From: Microbulbifer aggregans
Lineage (GTDB): Bacteria; Pseudomonadota; Gammaproteobacteria; Pseudomonadales; Cellvibrionaceae
Direction of reading: 5' to 3'
DNA length: 64,000 nucleotides
Assembly (NCBI RefSeq): GCF_001750105.1
Contig: NZ_CP014143.1
Location: 3,379,501-3,443,500, forward strand
Made by a program: the position numbers and the translations under genes. How positions within the stretch are numbered: the first letter of the stretch is position 1; every line of letters begins with the position of its first letter. The notes beneath the pieces were generated by a model that saw only the letters and a list, made by a program, of their open reading frames with translations, had not been told where the DNA came from and did no database searches. Shown in pieces: positions 54,699-64,000 of the stretch.

Positions 54699-55424
54699 AT
54701 GAAAATGGTAAAGATCTCTATCGCCGCCCTGCTCGCACTCGCCCTGACGGGCTGTGGCAATGACAGCGCACCGTCTGCCCACGGCACACTGGTCTCGATC
54801 TCTGCCAGCGGTGAAGCGACCAGGGTACCGGATGTCGCCGGCCTCAGTGCAGGAGTCGTCACCGAGGCAGAAGACGGTGACGCAGCCATGAAAACCAATG
54901 CCGAGCAAATGGAAAAGGTGATCAAGGCTATCCGCAAGGCCGGTATCGAAGAGAAAGATATCCAGACCTCCGGCATCAGCCTGACACCCCGCTACGAGTA
55001 CCCGCCCAATACCGCCGGCAGCCCCAACCGCCCCGGTCGCACACTGGTCGGCTACATCGCCCGCAATACCGTCAACCTGAAGGTACGCGAGATTGGCAAA
55101 CTGGGGGATGTGCTGAACGCGTTGACCGAAGCCGGCGCCAACCAGATCCACGGACCCAGCCTGGAAATCGGTGAGCCGGAACCCGTACTGGCCGAAGCTC
55201 GTCAACAGGCACTGGACAAGGCTCAGGCCCGGGCCAAGACCTATGCCGAGGCGCTGGGGATGAAGGTGCGTCGACTCGTCAGCGTCTCCGAGAGTGGTAG
55301 TGCAGGTATTCCCCGTCCCATGATGCGGGCGGAAATGGCCTCAGCGGACGCCCGTGCGCCGGTGGCACCGGGTGAAACTACGCTCAGCGTTAACCTCGAT
55401 CTGGTGTTCGAACTGGAAGACTGA
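54699..55424 (+). CDS. SIMPL (DUF541) domain lipoprotein
   Basis: 241 residues from MKMVKISIAALLALAL; an AAAGGAAG site lies just upstream. The lipobox is LTGC, so it is lipid-anchored. The SIMPL domain covers about 30-235: ISASGEATRVPDVA, IRKAGIEEKDIQTSGISLTPRYEY, GYIARNTVNLKVREIGKLG and the C-terminal LSVNLDLVFEL. The family (E. coli YggE) is linked to oxidative stress protection; biochemical activity unknown. Confidence 0.88.
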   Translation: MKMVKISIAALLALALTGCGNDSAPSAHGTLVSISASGEATRVPDVAGLSAGVVTEAEDGDAAMKTNAEQMEKVIKAIRKAGIEEKDIQTSGISLTPRYEYPPNTAGSPNRPGRTLVGYIARNTVNLKVREIGKLGDVLNALTEAGANQIHGPSLEIGEPEPVLAEARQQALDKAQARAKTYAEALGMKVRRLVSVSESGSAGIPRPMMRAEMASADARAPVAPGETTLSVNLDLVFELED

Positions 55425-55443
55425 CTCAAAGTCACAAACTCAA

Positions 55444-55476
55444 AAAAACAAGGCGCCAGAGGGCGCCTTGTTTTTT
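55444..55476. terminator. Bidirectional terminator
   Basis: ACAAGGCGCC/GGCGCCTTGT stem (about 55448-55471, 4-nt loop) with T-runs on both strands. It ends the SIMPL gene (plus) and the amidohydrolase gene (minus). Confidence 0.94.
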
Positions 55477-55489
55477 CATGTATCTAAAA

Positions 55490-56821
55490 CTACTGGTCAG
55501 CCTCGGCGGCTTTAAATACCTTCCCACCTTTCATCACAAACTGCACCCGCTGCAGCTCGGAAATATCCTCCAGCGGATTGCCCTTCACCGCGATGATGTC
55601 CGCGTGTTTACCGGGGCTGATACTGCCCAACTCGTCCTCCATATGCAGCAACTGAGCCGCATTCCAGGTCGCGCTGCGGATCGCATCGGCCGGAGACATG
55701 CCTGCTCCGACCATCAGTACAAACTCCCGGCCGTTATCCCCGTGAGGGCTGACTCCGCTGTCGGTACCGAAAGCGACCTTGACCCCGCGTTTGTAGGCCT
55801 CAGAGAAGGTATCGCGGATCAGCGGCCCGATGGTGGCCGCCTTGGTGCGGACCACCTCGGGGAAGAAGCCATCGACTGCCGATTTCTCCGTAACCCACTC
55901 CCCCGCCAGCATGGTCGGCACGTACCAGGTATTGTGGCGGCGCATCAGATCCATGGTCTCGGTGTCCATATAGGTGCCGTGCTCAATGGAGTCGACCCCG
56001 GCGCGAATCGCCCGTTCCATCCCTTCCTTGCCATGGGCGTGGACCGCGACAGTGAAACCGTAATCCTTGGCGGTTTTGACGATGGCGTCCAGCTCATCGG
56101 CCATGAACTGGGGGTTCTGGCCGCTCTTGGCCACACTGAGGACACCACCAGTGGCGGTGATTTTGATCAGATCGGCACCATCCTTATAGCGCTGCCGCAC
56201 TGCCTGCCTGGCACTGTCGGTGCCATTCACCACCCCGTCAGCCGGACCGGGACTTCCCATCAGGGTATGGCGGTGTCCATTGGTTGGGTCCGCATGACCA
56301 CCGGTCGTAGCGATGGACTTACCCGCGGTGAAGATTCTCGGCCCGACGATGGTGCCCGCGTTGATCGCATTGCGCAGGCTAATGGTCACATTGTCCTTGT
56401 CCCCGAGATCGCGCACGGTGGTGAAACCGGCTTCCAGTGTCCGCCGGGCGGAATCTACGCCGCGCAGGGTGTAGTCAGCGGGGTTCCAGGTAAACGTCTC
56501 CATGTAAGCCCGCGAGCCAAACTCATAGACCAGGTGAGTATGCATATCCATCAGCCCGGGGAGCACCGTATAGTCCCGCAGGTCTACGAGCCGCTGCCGA
56601 TCGCGCTTGGCAAACCCCGCCTGCACGGACTCCACGCGCCCATCGACGATATGGATTGTGCGATTCGACACCAGCTCACCGCTCTCACTATCGAACAGCT
56701 TGCCCGCGTAGACGGCAAGCTCCTCGGCAAGGGCCGTTCCCGAGGTAATAGAAGCGCAGGCAATGGCCAGCGCGGACAAAATCCGGGTGCGTAGGCTGTG
56801 GCGTTTGGTATTTGTTGTCAT
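55490..56821 (-). CDS. Exported amidohydrolase (imidazolonepropionase/prolidase-like)
   Basis: 443 residues from [12 protein letters not shown]; a signal peptide ends near ALAEEL. It belongs to the amidohydrolase superfamily with metal ligands in LMDMHTHLV, a lysine in [10 protein letters not shown] (probable carbamylated ligand), His in AVHAHG and SIEHGT, and Asp in AFGTDSG. Relatives in periplasm include Xaa-Pro and Xaa-Arg/Lys dipeptidases (Sgx9260-type) and imidazolonepropionase-like proteins. A peptidase role on small dipeptides is likely; specificity cannot be read from sequence. The chosen start leaves 34 upstream codons without family match. Confidence 0.85.
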   Translation of the reverse strand: MTTNTKRHSLRTRILSALAIACASITSGTALAEELAVYAGKLFDSESGELVSNRTIHIVDGRVESVQAGFAKRDRQRLVDLRDYTVLPGLMDMHTHLVYEFGSRAYMETFTWNPADYTLRGVDSARRTLEAGFTTVRDLGDKDNVTISLRNAINAGTIVGPRIFTAGKSIATTGGHADPTNGHRHTLMGSPGPADGVVNGTDSARQAVRQRYKDGADLIKITATGGVLSVAKSGQNPQFMADELDAIVKTAKDYGFTVAVHAHGKEGMERAIRAGVDSIEHGTYMDTETMDLMRRHNTWYVPTMLAGEWVTEKSAVDGFFPEVVRTKAATIGPLIRDTFSEAYKRGVKVAFGTDSGVSPHGDNGREFVLMVGAGMSPADAIRSATWNAAQLLHMEDELGSISPGKHADIIAVKGNPLEDISELQRVQFVMKGGKVFKAAEADQ

Positions 56822-56967
56822 TGTGGGTGCCCTGTGACTGACATAAATTCTGGACAAGACGTAATCCGGTAGCAGCGCCACACCCGGCAAAGCCATATTG
56901 GCAACTGACGAGTGGCGCACCAAAAGTCCTACAATCTACCGCAATCGCGGAGCGGAGAGAAAGCCCA

Positions 56968-57579
56968 ATGAAAATCTACGAATTCGCCCAGGCACCCAAC
57001 TGTCGCCGGGTGCGCATGTTTCTCGCTGAAAAAGGCATCAAAATGGAGTATGTGCATGTAGATATTGGCAAGGGTGAAAACCTGGCCGAGGACTACCGGC
57101 GCAGAGACCCAAATGCCAAGGTGCCAGTTCTGGAGCTGGACGATGGCAGCCACATCGCGGAGTCTGTCGCCATCCAGCGCTATTTTGAGGAAATGCATCC
57201 CGAGCCGCCCCTGTTTGGCCGCGACGCCAAAGAGAAAGCGCTGGTGGAAATGTGGACCCGCCGCGGTGACTTCAACATGATGTTCAACGTGGGGATGTGT
57301 TTTCAGCACACCACCGGATTCTTTTCCGACCGCATGCGGGTATTTCCCGAATTCGGCGAGGAAAGCGGCAAGAAGGCGGTACAGTTTTTCTCTGTACTCG
57401 ACCAACATTTGGAAGAGAATCGCTATCTGGTCGGCGACTATTTCTCGGTGGCCGACATTGGCATGCTCTGCTCGTTGGACTTTGGCAAAGCCGTCAAGCT
57501 GCGCCCAGACCCCGCACAATATCCTAATCTGGTTCGCTGGCGGGAAGAACTCAATGCCCGGCCCAGCGCTTCAGCCTGA
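56968..57579 (+). CDS. Glutathione S-transferase family protein
   Basis: 203 residues: an N-terminal thioredoxin-like domain (about 1-80; APNCRRVRMFLAEKGI, cis-Pro VPVLELDD, ESVAIQRYFEE) and an all-helical C-terminal domain (DYFSVADIGMLCSLDFG, the N-capping box). The N-terminal APNCRR motif suggests a Cys or Ser-type GST such as beta or theta class. Detoxification or reductive roles are possible; substrate unknown. A GGAGAG site precedes the ATG. Confidence 0.9.
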   Translation: MKIYEFAQAPNCRRVRMFLAEKGIKMEYVHVDIGKGENLAEDYRRRDPNAKVPVLELDDGSHIAESVAIQRYFEEMHPEPPLFGRDAKEKALVEMWTRRGDFNMMFNVGMCFQHTTGFFSDRMRVFPEFGEESGKKAVQFFSVLDQHLEENRYLVGDYFSVADIGMLCSLDFGKAVKLRPDPAQYPNLVRWREELNARPSASA

Positions 57580-57612
57580 CCGGAGCCAGTGGTAGCGGTG
57601 CCCGGAACCCGG

Positions 57613-58926
57613 CTAGAGTTCCGGTACCGCCTTCTCGAGAATACGTACATCCCGCTGCGGGAATGGAATTTCGATACCGTGCTCTTGCAGCGTTTCCAGG
57701 ATAATCAGCAGCAAGTCTCCCCCGACCCGGTTACGACCATCGTCCACCCCCAGCATCCAGAATTCCACGAACATATTGACGCCGTTATCTCCAAAGCTGT
57801 CGATCTCACAATCCGGCCGCTCTTCGATGGGCAGTTCATCCCCACTCAACACCTGCGGATGCTTCGCCACTGCCGCCTTCACGATCTCTACCGTTTCGCG
57901 CACATTGGTGCTGTACGACACGGAGAAATCAACCCTGTAACGCTGCTTCCTGTTTTTCTGCGTCCAGTTGACGAATGATTCAGAAACGAACTTCTCGTTG
58001 GGGACAACGATATCCTTGCCATCATAGGTCTCCAGAGTCACCGCACGCAGGCTCAGCTTGGTGACCGTCCCACACCGACTGTCGGCCAGTTCGATATAGT
58101 CACCGAGGGTTATTGAGCGATCGAGGATAATGATCAGGCCAGAGATAAAGTTGGAGGCGATGTTCTGTAACCCAAAACCGATACCGACGCCCACAGCACC
58201 ACCGAAAACGGCCAGTGCTGTCAGGTTGATCCCCATCAGGTTCAGGATCAGGATAAAGACCAGCGTGAACAGGACAATTTCAAACAGCTTCGCAGCAACT
58301 TCACGGGTGCGGTAATCGAGAGCCTCCTGGTTGCGAATAATGGTCTGCCCGGTGGAATTCGACACCCGTCCGAGCCAGAACAGCAGCGAGCCGAAAATGA
58401 TCGCCCGGGCAATACCATAGGCGGAGATGCGGATATTGCCGAGCTGGATCGCCATCGACTCCAGCACCTGCACTATGTCATCCAGAGCACCGATGACATA
58501 CAGGAACAGGATGGGCGTGCCCACCCAGCGAAATACCGTGGCCACGGTGGGCCGGGTGATCACCAGTTTTATAAAGTCATTGAAGAGAAGCAGGATGGCG
58601 ATGGCGAGTGCCGCCTGCACCACCCAACTCTCGCCGAGAACCTGGGGAATAAAAGCCAGGTCAATCCGCAGGAAGACGATTGCCAGTAGCGGGAACAGCA
58701 GTCTACCGCACCGGTAGACCAGCATGTGGATGGGTGCCTGTTTCGGCTTTTCCGGTGGGCGACGGAACCAGGGAACCAGCTTGACCAGACGATGGGCAAT
58801 CACATAGGCCAGCGCGTAGATCGCGAGGATGACCCCCAATTGCCCGAGCACTTCCATTCGGTCGGTGGACGTCAGGACCTCACTGGCACTTTGTTTTAAT
58901 TCATCCAGTAACTCTTGGGTTTCCAT
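57613..58926 (-). CDS. MscS-family mechanosensitive channel
   Basis: 437 residues from METQELLDELK. Several membrane helices (about 30-50, 75-95, 105-125, 140-165, 175-200) precede the pore helix AVFGGAVGVGIGFGLQNIASNFISGLIIILDRS, the conserved MscS gating segment. A cytoplasmic beta and alpha/beta domain follows (GTVTKLSLRAVTLETYDGKDIVVPNEKFVSE). It is longer at the N-terminus than E. coli MscS, a medium YbdG/MscM-type channel. It opens on membrane tension to release osmolytes. Monocistronic. Confidence 0.92.
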   Translation of the reverse strand: METQELLDELKQSASEVLTSTDRMEVLGQLGVILAIYALAYVIAHRLVKLVPWFRRPPEKPKQAPIHMLVYRCGRLLFPLLAIVFLRIDLAFIPQVLGESWVVQAALAIAILLLFNDFIKLVITRPTVATVFRWVGTPILFLYVIGALDDIVQVLESMAIQLGNIRISAYGIARAIIFGSLLFWLGRVSNSTGQTIIRNQEALDYRTREVAAKLFEIVLFTLVFILILNLMGINLTALAVFGGAVGVGIGFGLQNIASNFISGLIIILDRSITLGDYIELADSRCGTVTKLSLRAVTLETYDGKDIVVPNEKFVSESFVNWTQKNRKQRYRVDFSVSYSTNVRETVEIVKAAVAKHPQVLSGDELPIEERPDCEIDSFGDNGVNMFVEFWMLGVDDGRNRVGGDLLLIILETLQEHGIEIPFPQRDVRILEKAVPEL

Positions 58927-59068
58927 GCATCCATTCCGCAAGAGGACAGGCTGCCACCCAAGAGGTAGCAACACATCTTTTTGATTATTATGCCGCCCGC
59001 TTCACTCCACTCAAACTGCTTGCAGGTGTTCCCCACTGCCCGGTTGACCGGGGCCGGTTCGGGTCGAC

Positions 59069-60283
59069 TCAATCGGAGACTTCGACCGCACCAGCCTGCA
59101 CTGCATCCGCGGGCAGATCGGAAATCTCCGGCCGACGACGACGACGTGTCTTGACCGGGACCATGCCGCGCATGGCCTCCAACTTACCGAAACACAGCAG
59201 TTTGTCATTGGGTTCCAGTACACGCTCCGGCTTGGGATTGGGAATCACCTTGGCGCCACGGTAGAGGGTAAGCACATTGATATCGTGCTCGTAGAGCTGG
59301 GTGCCACGAATGGTCTTGCCGACAAACTTCGATCCTTCCGGGACATAGATTTCGGACACCCCATACCCCTTACTCACTGTCAGGCGCTGACGTACGTCGA
59401 TCTCGGGGAAATCCACCTGAGCGGCGATGTATTCGATGACCGCGCCAGCCACATCGAGACCGGTACAGGTTTCAATGCCCTCCAGTCCCGGCGAGGAATT
59501 CACCTCCATGATCTGCGGACCGTTATGACTCTCCAGCATGTCCACACCGGCTACCTGCAAGCCCATAATCTGGGTCGCGCGCACGGCGGTTTCGACATAT
59601 TCCGGAGGTAACTCGACCCGCTCCGCGATACCGCCGCGGTGGACATTGCTGCGGAACTCCTGCCCCTGGGCCACGCGACGCATCGCGGCGACGACGCGGT
59701 CGCCCACCACAAAGGCGCGGATATCACGTCCCTTGCTCTCGGCCACAAACTTCTGAATCAGCACGTTTTGTTTCTGGCTCTGCAGAAGCTCGATGATGGC
59801 TTCCGCCTGCTTGACGGTATCGGCCAACAGCACGCCGATACCCTGCGTGCCCTCAATCAGTTTGATCACCACCGGAGCACCGCCTACCCGCTCGATGGCC
59901 GGCAGCACATCGCGCTTGCTGTGTACGAAGGTGGTTCGCGGAATACCGATATGGTGCCGACTGAGTAACTGCAGGCTGCGTAGTTTGTCCCGGGAATTGT
60001 TGATACCGTGAGCAGTATTCGCGCAGAAAACATCCATCTCCTGGAACTGCCGCACCACGGCCGTACCGTAATAGGTGATCGAAGCGCCAATCCGCGGCAA
60101 CACTGCATCGAAATCTTCGATCTGCTTCCGCCGGTAATAGAGGTCCGGCGCACCGCGCTCCAGATCGATGGCAAATTTGATGGAGTCCAGCACCTCTACA
60201 TCATGCCCACGATTACGGGCCGCTTCGGTAAGGCGAGCAGTACTGTAACAATCGGGACTTCTAGAGAGGATGGCAAGTTTCAT
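59069..60283 (-). CDS. rimK: RimK-type glutamate ligase with C-terminal RCK_C domain
   Basis: 404 residues. Residues 1 to about 300 are an ATP-grasp RimK ligase: NNSRDKLRSLQLLSRH, the KLIEGTQGIGVLLAD loop and MEVNSSPGLEGIE near the metal site. RimK adds glutamates to the C-terminus of ribosomal protein S6. Residues about 310-385 look like an RCK_C/TrkA-C domain (VSEIYVPEGSKFVGKT, NVLTLYRGAKVIP, VLEPNDKLLCFG), which binds small ligands in K+ transport proteins. E. coli RimK has no such domain. The tail is basic then acidic. AAGGTGA precedes the ATG. Confidence 0.88.
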   Translation of the reverse strand: MKLAILSRSPDCYSTARLTEAARNRGHDVEVLDSIKFAIDLERGAPDLYYRRKQIEDFDAVLPRIGASITYYGTAVVRQFQEMDVFCANTAHGINNSRDKLRSLQLLSRHHIGIPRTTFVHSKRDVLPAIERVGGAPVVIKLIEGTQGIGVLLADTVKQAEAIIELLQSQKQNVLIQKFVAESKGRDIRAFVVGDRVVAAMRRVAQGQEFRSNVHRGGIAERVELPPEYVETAVRATQIMGLQVAGVDMLESHNGPQIMEVNSSPGLEGIETCTGLDVAGAVIEYIAAQVDFPEIDVRQRLTVSKGYGVSEIYVPEGSKFVGKTIRGTQLYEHDINVLTLYRGAKVIPNPKPERVLEPNDKLLCFGKLEAMRGMVPVKTRRRRRPEISDLPADAVQAGAVEVSD

Positions 60284-60685
60284 GAGGTCACCTTTTTATT
60301 TTGTGGCAGCTACCTAGGGCAGCTTGCCTAGATGCATGACCATGCATACGGCGCCCAAACGAAAACAGACGTCCATACACACAATTTGACGCAATTCCTG
60401 CCCGGTTATTTTGTTTGCACCATTGAATCAGCAGGAGCATTAATCCACAGAGAGAACGTTGATTACTACCCTGCCCTTCAGCGTGCGTATAACAGGGAAC
60501 GTTTTCCTGCACCTGTACAGGAATCAGGCACGACACGAGCTGGCGCAGGATTTTGTTCTTCTCCAGCACCTAGCCTAATAGGAATTCTGCAGATTACCAG
60601 TGCATCGATGGCAACGGCTCAGAAAAACGGGAATACACCCACAGTGCTGAGTCACGTAATGAGCATACCGGTGCACCGGATTGAC
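60284..60685. other. Intergenic region rimK / M16 peptidase
   Basis: 402 bp. It holds the rimK ribosome-binding site and presumably its promoter. A small palindrome, CCGGTGCACCGG, lies after the M16 stop at about 60667-60678. A 93-codon minus-strand frame here lacks any family resemblance. I see no other gene or RNA. Confidence 0.5.
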
Positions 60686-63508
60686 TCACAGCTCGTGATC
60701 GAGGACCTGCACCGGTCCCAGGTCCAGAGCTTCGATCTCAGGCCGGATCTTGTCGAGATCCCCGACAATCACCCAGGTAAACTGGTCTGGCGCCAGGAAC
60801 TCCCGCGCTGCGGCCATCACTTCCTCCTTCGTCAGTGCCGCCACCCGTTGCGGGTACTCCGCGATGTACTCTGGCGGGAGTCCCTTTTCCAGTTGCCAGT
60901 TAATGGTTGAGAGAAGCTGGCCTTTGGTCTCGAAAGCACCACTCTGTTTAAGCACTTCGTCATCCCGATAATCCGCCAGCTCCTGCTCTGTGATGGGACG
61001 CTTCCCAAGAAAGGACCTGTACTCCTTCAAAAGTTCCTGTAAAGCCGCACCGGTCTTGTCTGTCTGCACAGGGGCAAAAAGGATATACGGGCGATTGCCC
61101 TCGGTATCCAACGTCATCGCCTGGGCGCCGTAGGACCAGTGTTTGTCCTCCCGCAGGTTCATATTGACTCTGGAGGTAAACTTGCCGGCAATCACCGAGG
61201 CCATGGCATCGAAGGCTTCTGCGCCCTCTTTTTGCCACGGTGGCAGCAGGAGACCAGCGAGAATATAGCTCTGCTCGGCACCGGGTCTATCCAGAAGAAA
61301 AATACGTGTGTTCTCCGGCCGCTCCACCGCCGGCAGCGCGATGGTCGCCAATGACGATTCCGGAGCGTCCCAGCCGGAGAATACCTGGTTCAGCATCGGC
61401 TCCAGTTGCTCGCGGGTCACATCCCCCACCACAGCAAGGGTGGCGTTGTCAGGACGAACCCACGCTTCGTGAAAAGCCACCAGGTCGTCACGGCTGATCG
61501 CCTGAATGCCGTCAACAGTGCCGGAACCCGTCAGCGGTGAGCCATACGGATGGTTCTCCCCGAACAGCAGAGGCGGCAGCTCTCGCAGCGCCAGCCCCTG
61601 GGGCCGCGCCTTTTCCTGCGCGATGGCGTCGATACGGTTGGACTTCACCCTCGTCAGATCCTCCTCCGGGAAGCTGGGCCGCATCACCACATCGGCGAAG
61701 AGTTCGAGTGAAGGTTTCAGCTGTGTGGCCAGTGCACTCAGGCCAATGGTGTTGTAATCCAGGCCACTGCCGGCAGTAATGGTCGCACCCAGTTCCTCCT
61801 GGCGGGAGCTGAATTCCAGACTGTCATAGTTGCCGGCACCCTCGCTGAGCATCCGGGCTGCGATGGACGCCAGACCCGGTTTACCACCATCGGCGGCCGC
61901 GCCACTGCGGAACTGCAGGTTCAGGAAGATGGCCGGCGTGTCGTGCCGCTCGGCGAGAATCACCCGCAGGCCATTTTCCAGGGTAAATTCCTGTTGTTGC
62001 GGTAATTCCAGCTCCACTGTTTTGTCCACCGGCGGTAGCTGGCTGCGATCGGCTCCTTGCTGGGCAGCGGAATACTTCTCTTCAGGCTTGATGACCAGGG
62101 TATAGCTGTCTTCGGAAAGCCAGCGCTTGGCCACGTCCTGTACCTCTGCCGCAGATACCCTGGCGTAATCCTCCAGACCCGCCACCAGCGCCCCCGGGTC
62201 GCCGTAGTAAAATTCCGATCGCGCCAGAATGTCGGTCTTGCCACCGAAACCGCCCACCTTCTCCAGTCCCTTGACCAGGCTGGCAAATTCGCTCTGCTTG
62301 ATCCGCTTCAATTCCTCAGCACTGACACCCTGCCGGGCAAATTCCCGCAGTTCCTCATCCAGCAACTGCTCGACTTTATCCAGCGGCACACCGGGCTTTA
62401 CGTCTACCATCAGGATGATCTGACCCGCCAACTGGCGTCCGTAGTAAAACGCGCTGACACTGGTTGCCAGCTGTTCGTCGCGCACCAGGCGGCGATAGAG
62501 CAGTGAGTTTTTTCGGTTGGCCAGCAGTGATGTCATCAGATCCAGCGCATTCTCTTCCTCACTGCCAATGGCGGGTACGTTCCACACCCGGTAGATCCGC
62601 GTCTGCGGCACCTGGTCAGTCATCACCTCGCGCTTGTTGATATGCATGGGTATTTCCCAGTTTTGTACCCGCGGCGGCACGCTGGTGCTGGGAATATCAC
62701 CAAAGTATTTCCGCGCCATCGCCATGGCTTCTTTCACGGTGATATCGCCGGCGATGACGAGGATGGCATTGGCCGGCTGGTAGTAGTCGGCAAACCACTG
62801 TTTCACGTCCGCGAGACTGGCGTTATCCAGGTCCTCCATGGAGCCGATCGTGGTCCAGGAATACGGATGGTGCGGTGGAAAGGTGCTGCGGGCGATAGTC
62901 TCGAAGGCCTTGCCGTAAGGCGCATTTTCCCCCTGGCGCTTCTCGTTCTTGACCACACCGCGCTGCTCATCGAGCACCTCCTGGGTAATCGCGCCGCTGA
63001 AGTGCCCCATGCGATCCGACTCCATCCACAGGGCCATGTCGACGCCCCCCCTCGGAACTGTTTCGAAATAGTTGGTGCGATCGCTGTTGGTGGTGCCGTT
63101 CATATCGGTGGCACCAGAACGCTGGAACGGCTCGAAATACTCGCCGGGATAGTTTTCGGTGCCATTGAACATCAGGTGCTCAAACAAATGTGCAAAGCCG
63201 GTCTTGCCCGGCTGCTCGTCTTTGGAACCCACCTTGTACCAGATGTTGATGGCTACGACCGGCGCTTTCGGATCCTCGTGCACGATCACAGTGAGGCCGT
63301 TATCCAGCCGCTCCTTGTGGAAGGGAATCTCAAGTTCAGGCGCCTCCACAAACGCATCGCCGCTGGTGGCGGCAGCCTTGCTGCTTGCCGCTGCCTCTCG
63401 GTCCACAGTCATGGCCCGGTGGGTTTCCTCACCGCCACGCTCGCCACCACAACCTGCGAGCAACATAAACACCAGGGCCACAGAAGACAGAACTGAGGGG
63501 TTCGCCAT
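60686..63508 (-). CDS. M16-family (insulinase/PqqL-type) metallopeptidase lipoprotein
   Basis: 940 residues from MANPSVLSSVALVFML; the lipobox is LLAGC, so it is lipid-anchored in the periplasm. It has two M16 halves. The first carries the zinc motif HLFEH (about residue 105) and a downstream Glu, making the active half (GFAHLFEHLMFNGTENYPG). The second half (from about 510) begins TLENGLRVILAE and lacks HxxEH, as usual for inactive partners. It probably degrades peptides in the periplasm; the GFAHLFEHLMF pattern is shared with PqqL-like proteins. AAGGAC precedes the ATG. Confidence 0.92.
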   Translation of the reverse strand: MANPSVLSSVALVFMLLAGCGGERGGEETHRAMTVDREAAASSKAAATSGDAFVEAPELEIPFHKERLDNGLTVIVHEDPKAPVVAINIWYKVGSKDEQPGKTGFAHLFEHLMFNGTENYPGEYFEPFQRSGATDMNGTTNSDRTNYFETVPRGGVDMALWMESDRMGHFSGAITQEVLDEQRGVVKNEKRQGENAPYGKAFETIARSTFPPHHPYSWTTIGSMEDLDNASLADVKQWFADYYQPANAILVIAGDITVKEAMAMARKYFGDIPSTSVPPRVQNWEIPMHINKREVMTDQVPQTRIYRVWNVPAIGSEEENALDLMTSLLANRKNSLLYRRLVRDEQLATSVSAFYYGRQLAGQIILMVDVKPGVPLDKVEQLLDEELREFARQGVSAEELKRIKQSEFASLVKGLEKVGGFGGKTDILARSEFYYGDPGALVAGLEDYARVSAAEVQDVAKRWLSEDSYTLVIKPEEKYSAAQQGADRSQLPPVDKTVELELPQQQEFTLENGLRVILAERHDTPAIFLNLQFRSGAAADGGKPGLASIAARMLSEGAGNYDSLEFSSRQEELGATITAGSGLDYNTIGLSALATQLKPSLELFADVVMRPSFPEEDLTRVKSNRIDAIAQEKARPQGLALRELPPLLFGENHPYGSPLTGSGTVDGIQAISRDDLVAFHEAWVRPDNATLAVVGDVTREQLEPMLNQVFSGWDAPESSLATIALPAVERPENTRIFLLDRPGAEQSYILAGLLLPPWQKEGAEAFDAMASVIAGKFTSRVNMNLREDKHWSYGAQAMTLDTEGNRPYILFAPVQTDKTGAALQELLKEYRSFLGKRPITEQELADYRDDEVLKQSGAFETKGQLLSTINWQLEKGLPPEYIAEYPQRVAALTKEEVMAAAREFLAPDQFTWVIVGDLDKIRPEIEALDLGPVQVLDHEL

Positions 63509-63699
63509 GTCCTTATCCGGATTTAGAGAGGTGGAAAAATCTGCAAACAGCAGCGGCCGAAAATCGATCAGCACACAAGGAGACTCAGCACCTTCACAAA
63601 AGTTCTGCGGGCGGAGTCAGCCTGCTGGCTAAGTGTAGTAACAGGGACTGATTGGAGGACTGCAAGGAGAAAGCCCCGGGCAGGAGCATCGAGGAGGCA

Positions 63700-63726
63700 A
63701 AAAAAATGGGCGCCACTGGCGCCCAT
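63700..63726 (-). terminator. Terminator downstream of the dehydrogenase gene
   Basis: ATGGGCGCC/GGCGCCCAT stem (63706-63726, 3-nt loop), followed on the minus strand by eight Ts. It lies about 95 nt after the stop at 63820. Confidence 0.92.
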
Positions 63727-63819
63727 CAAATACCTCACGAGAGTCGCGACGATGCACTCGTCACCGGGAGAAACCCGTTGCTAGAAGCGCCACCGGACGG
63801 CGAGCGCTTCCGAATCCGA

Positions 63820-64000
63820 TCAGGCTGCCGCCGTATCGTTTTTCAATGTGTCTTCGTGACCGAAACGCTCTTCGGCCACCCGGTCTGCCACATGTGCAGT
63901 GGTTTCACCGGTCTCGTCAGCGCGCTGGAAGACTTCCTGCATGGTGCTGCCGATCGTATCGATGTGCTCTTTGACCTGCGCAGGCTTGTAATCGCCCTGC
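63820..64000 (-). CDS. C-terminal end of a Glu/Leu/Phe/Val dehydrogenase (cut by window edge)
   Basis: Only the last 59 codons and the stop are inside the window. The translated end (DTIGSTMQEVFQRADETGET, then HVADRVAEERF) matches the conserved C-terminus of leucine/phenylalanine/valine dehydrogenases of the Glu/Leu/Phe/Val family, where the second helix carries A-D-R-x-A-E-E-R. The enzyme would deaminate a branched-chain or aromatic amino acid with NAD+. Family assignment is from this helix alone. Confidence 0.7.
   Translation of the reverse strand, partial: QGDYKPAQVKEHIDTIGSTMQEVFQRADETGETTAHVADRVAEERFGHEDTLKNDTAAA

Noticed and set aside
60288..60569. A 93-codon minus-strand frame in the rimK leader
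   Set aside because: No family resemblance and no convincing ribosome-binding site; it ends within the rimK leader.
1..64000. CRISPR arrays, insertion sequences, tRNA or rRNA genes
   Set aside because: No direct-repeat array, transposase, cloverleaf or rRNA segment was recognised by eye; a tRNAscan or repeat search could still find a short item.

Overview
The window comes from a Gram-negative gammaproteobacterium, most likely a marine Cellvibrionales-type organism such as Microbulbifer or a close relative. The evidence is the Pseudomonas-like order gyrA-serC-pheA-tyrA/aroA-cmk-rpsA-ihfB-lapA-lapB-pyrF on one side and mtaD-ubiG-mupP-yciK on the other, a TonB-dependent receptor, OmpW, PagL and lipoprotein signals. 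The genus is an inference; no rRNA or tRNA is present. Nearly all the DNA is coding. I see no insertion sequence, prophage, integrase or CRISPR array.

Layout. 1-16000 is a conserved housekeeping block. On the minus strand it runs gyrA, serC, pheA, a tyrA-aroA fusion, cmk, rpsA, ihfB, lapA, lapB and pyrF (partial). Divergent from gyrA on the plus strand are an MTA/SAH deaminase, ubiG, mupP/gph and a YciK-type reductase. 16000-25200 holds envelope and accessory genes: a VOC protein, an acidic membrane-anchored protein, two small periplasmic proteins (one YceI), an unusual sigma-70 factor, a PagL-type lipid A deacylase, two glycosyltransferases, a TraB/GumN protein and an OprO/P-type porin. 25200-29600 is a large indolepyruvate-ferredoxin-oxidoreductase-type gene divergent from an Lrp-family regulator. 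29600-34800 is a small sugar/lipid-modification neighbourhood (P-loop kinase, hexapeptide acyltransferase, methyltransferase) with a tight three-gene operon of glycosyltransferase, methyltransferase and an alpha/alpha-toroid protein. OmpW follows.

36148-50403 is the most interesting part. It looks like a locus for using external cyanophycin (multi-L-arginyl-poly-L-aspartate). It holds two exported cyanophycinases of different architecture, a TonB-dependent receptor with a long structured leader, a YfcC-type inner-membrane transporter, an isoaspartyl dipeptidase homologue with altered metal ligands, a GlxA/ArgR-like AraC-family regulator and aspartase. A putrescine aminotransferase plus gamma-glutamylputrescine synthetase pair follows, behind its own candidate promoter. 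The proposed flow is polymer to beta-Asp-Arg dipeptide outside or in the periplasm, uptake, cleavage to Asp and Arg, Asp to fumarate plus ammonia, and Arg-derived putrescine to the glutamylation or transamination routes. No cyanophycin synthetase is in the window, which fits scavenging rather than storage.

50600-64000 contains a patatin/GntR/DUF6122-like operon, GloA, a class V PLP enzyme, a SIMPL-domain lipoprotein, an exported amidohydrolase, a glutathione transferase, an MscS channel, a RimK ligase fused to an RCK_C domain, an M16 peptidase lipoprotein and the C-terminal end of a leucine/glutamate-type dehydrogenase. Several clean rho-independent terminators separate the units. A few inverted repeats near start codons suggest RNA-level control.
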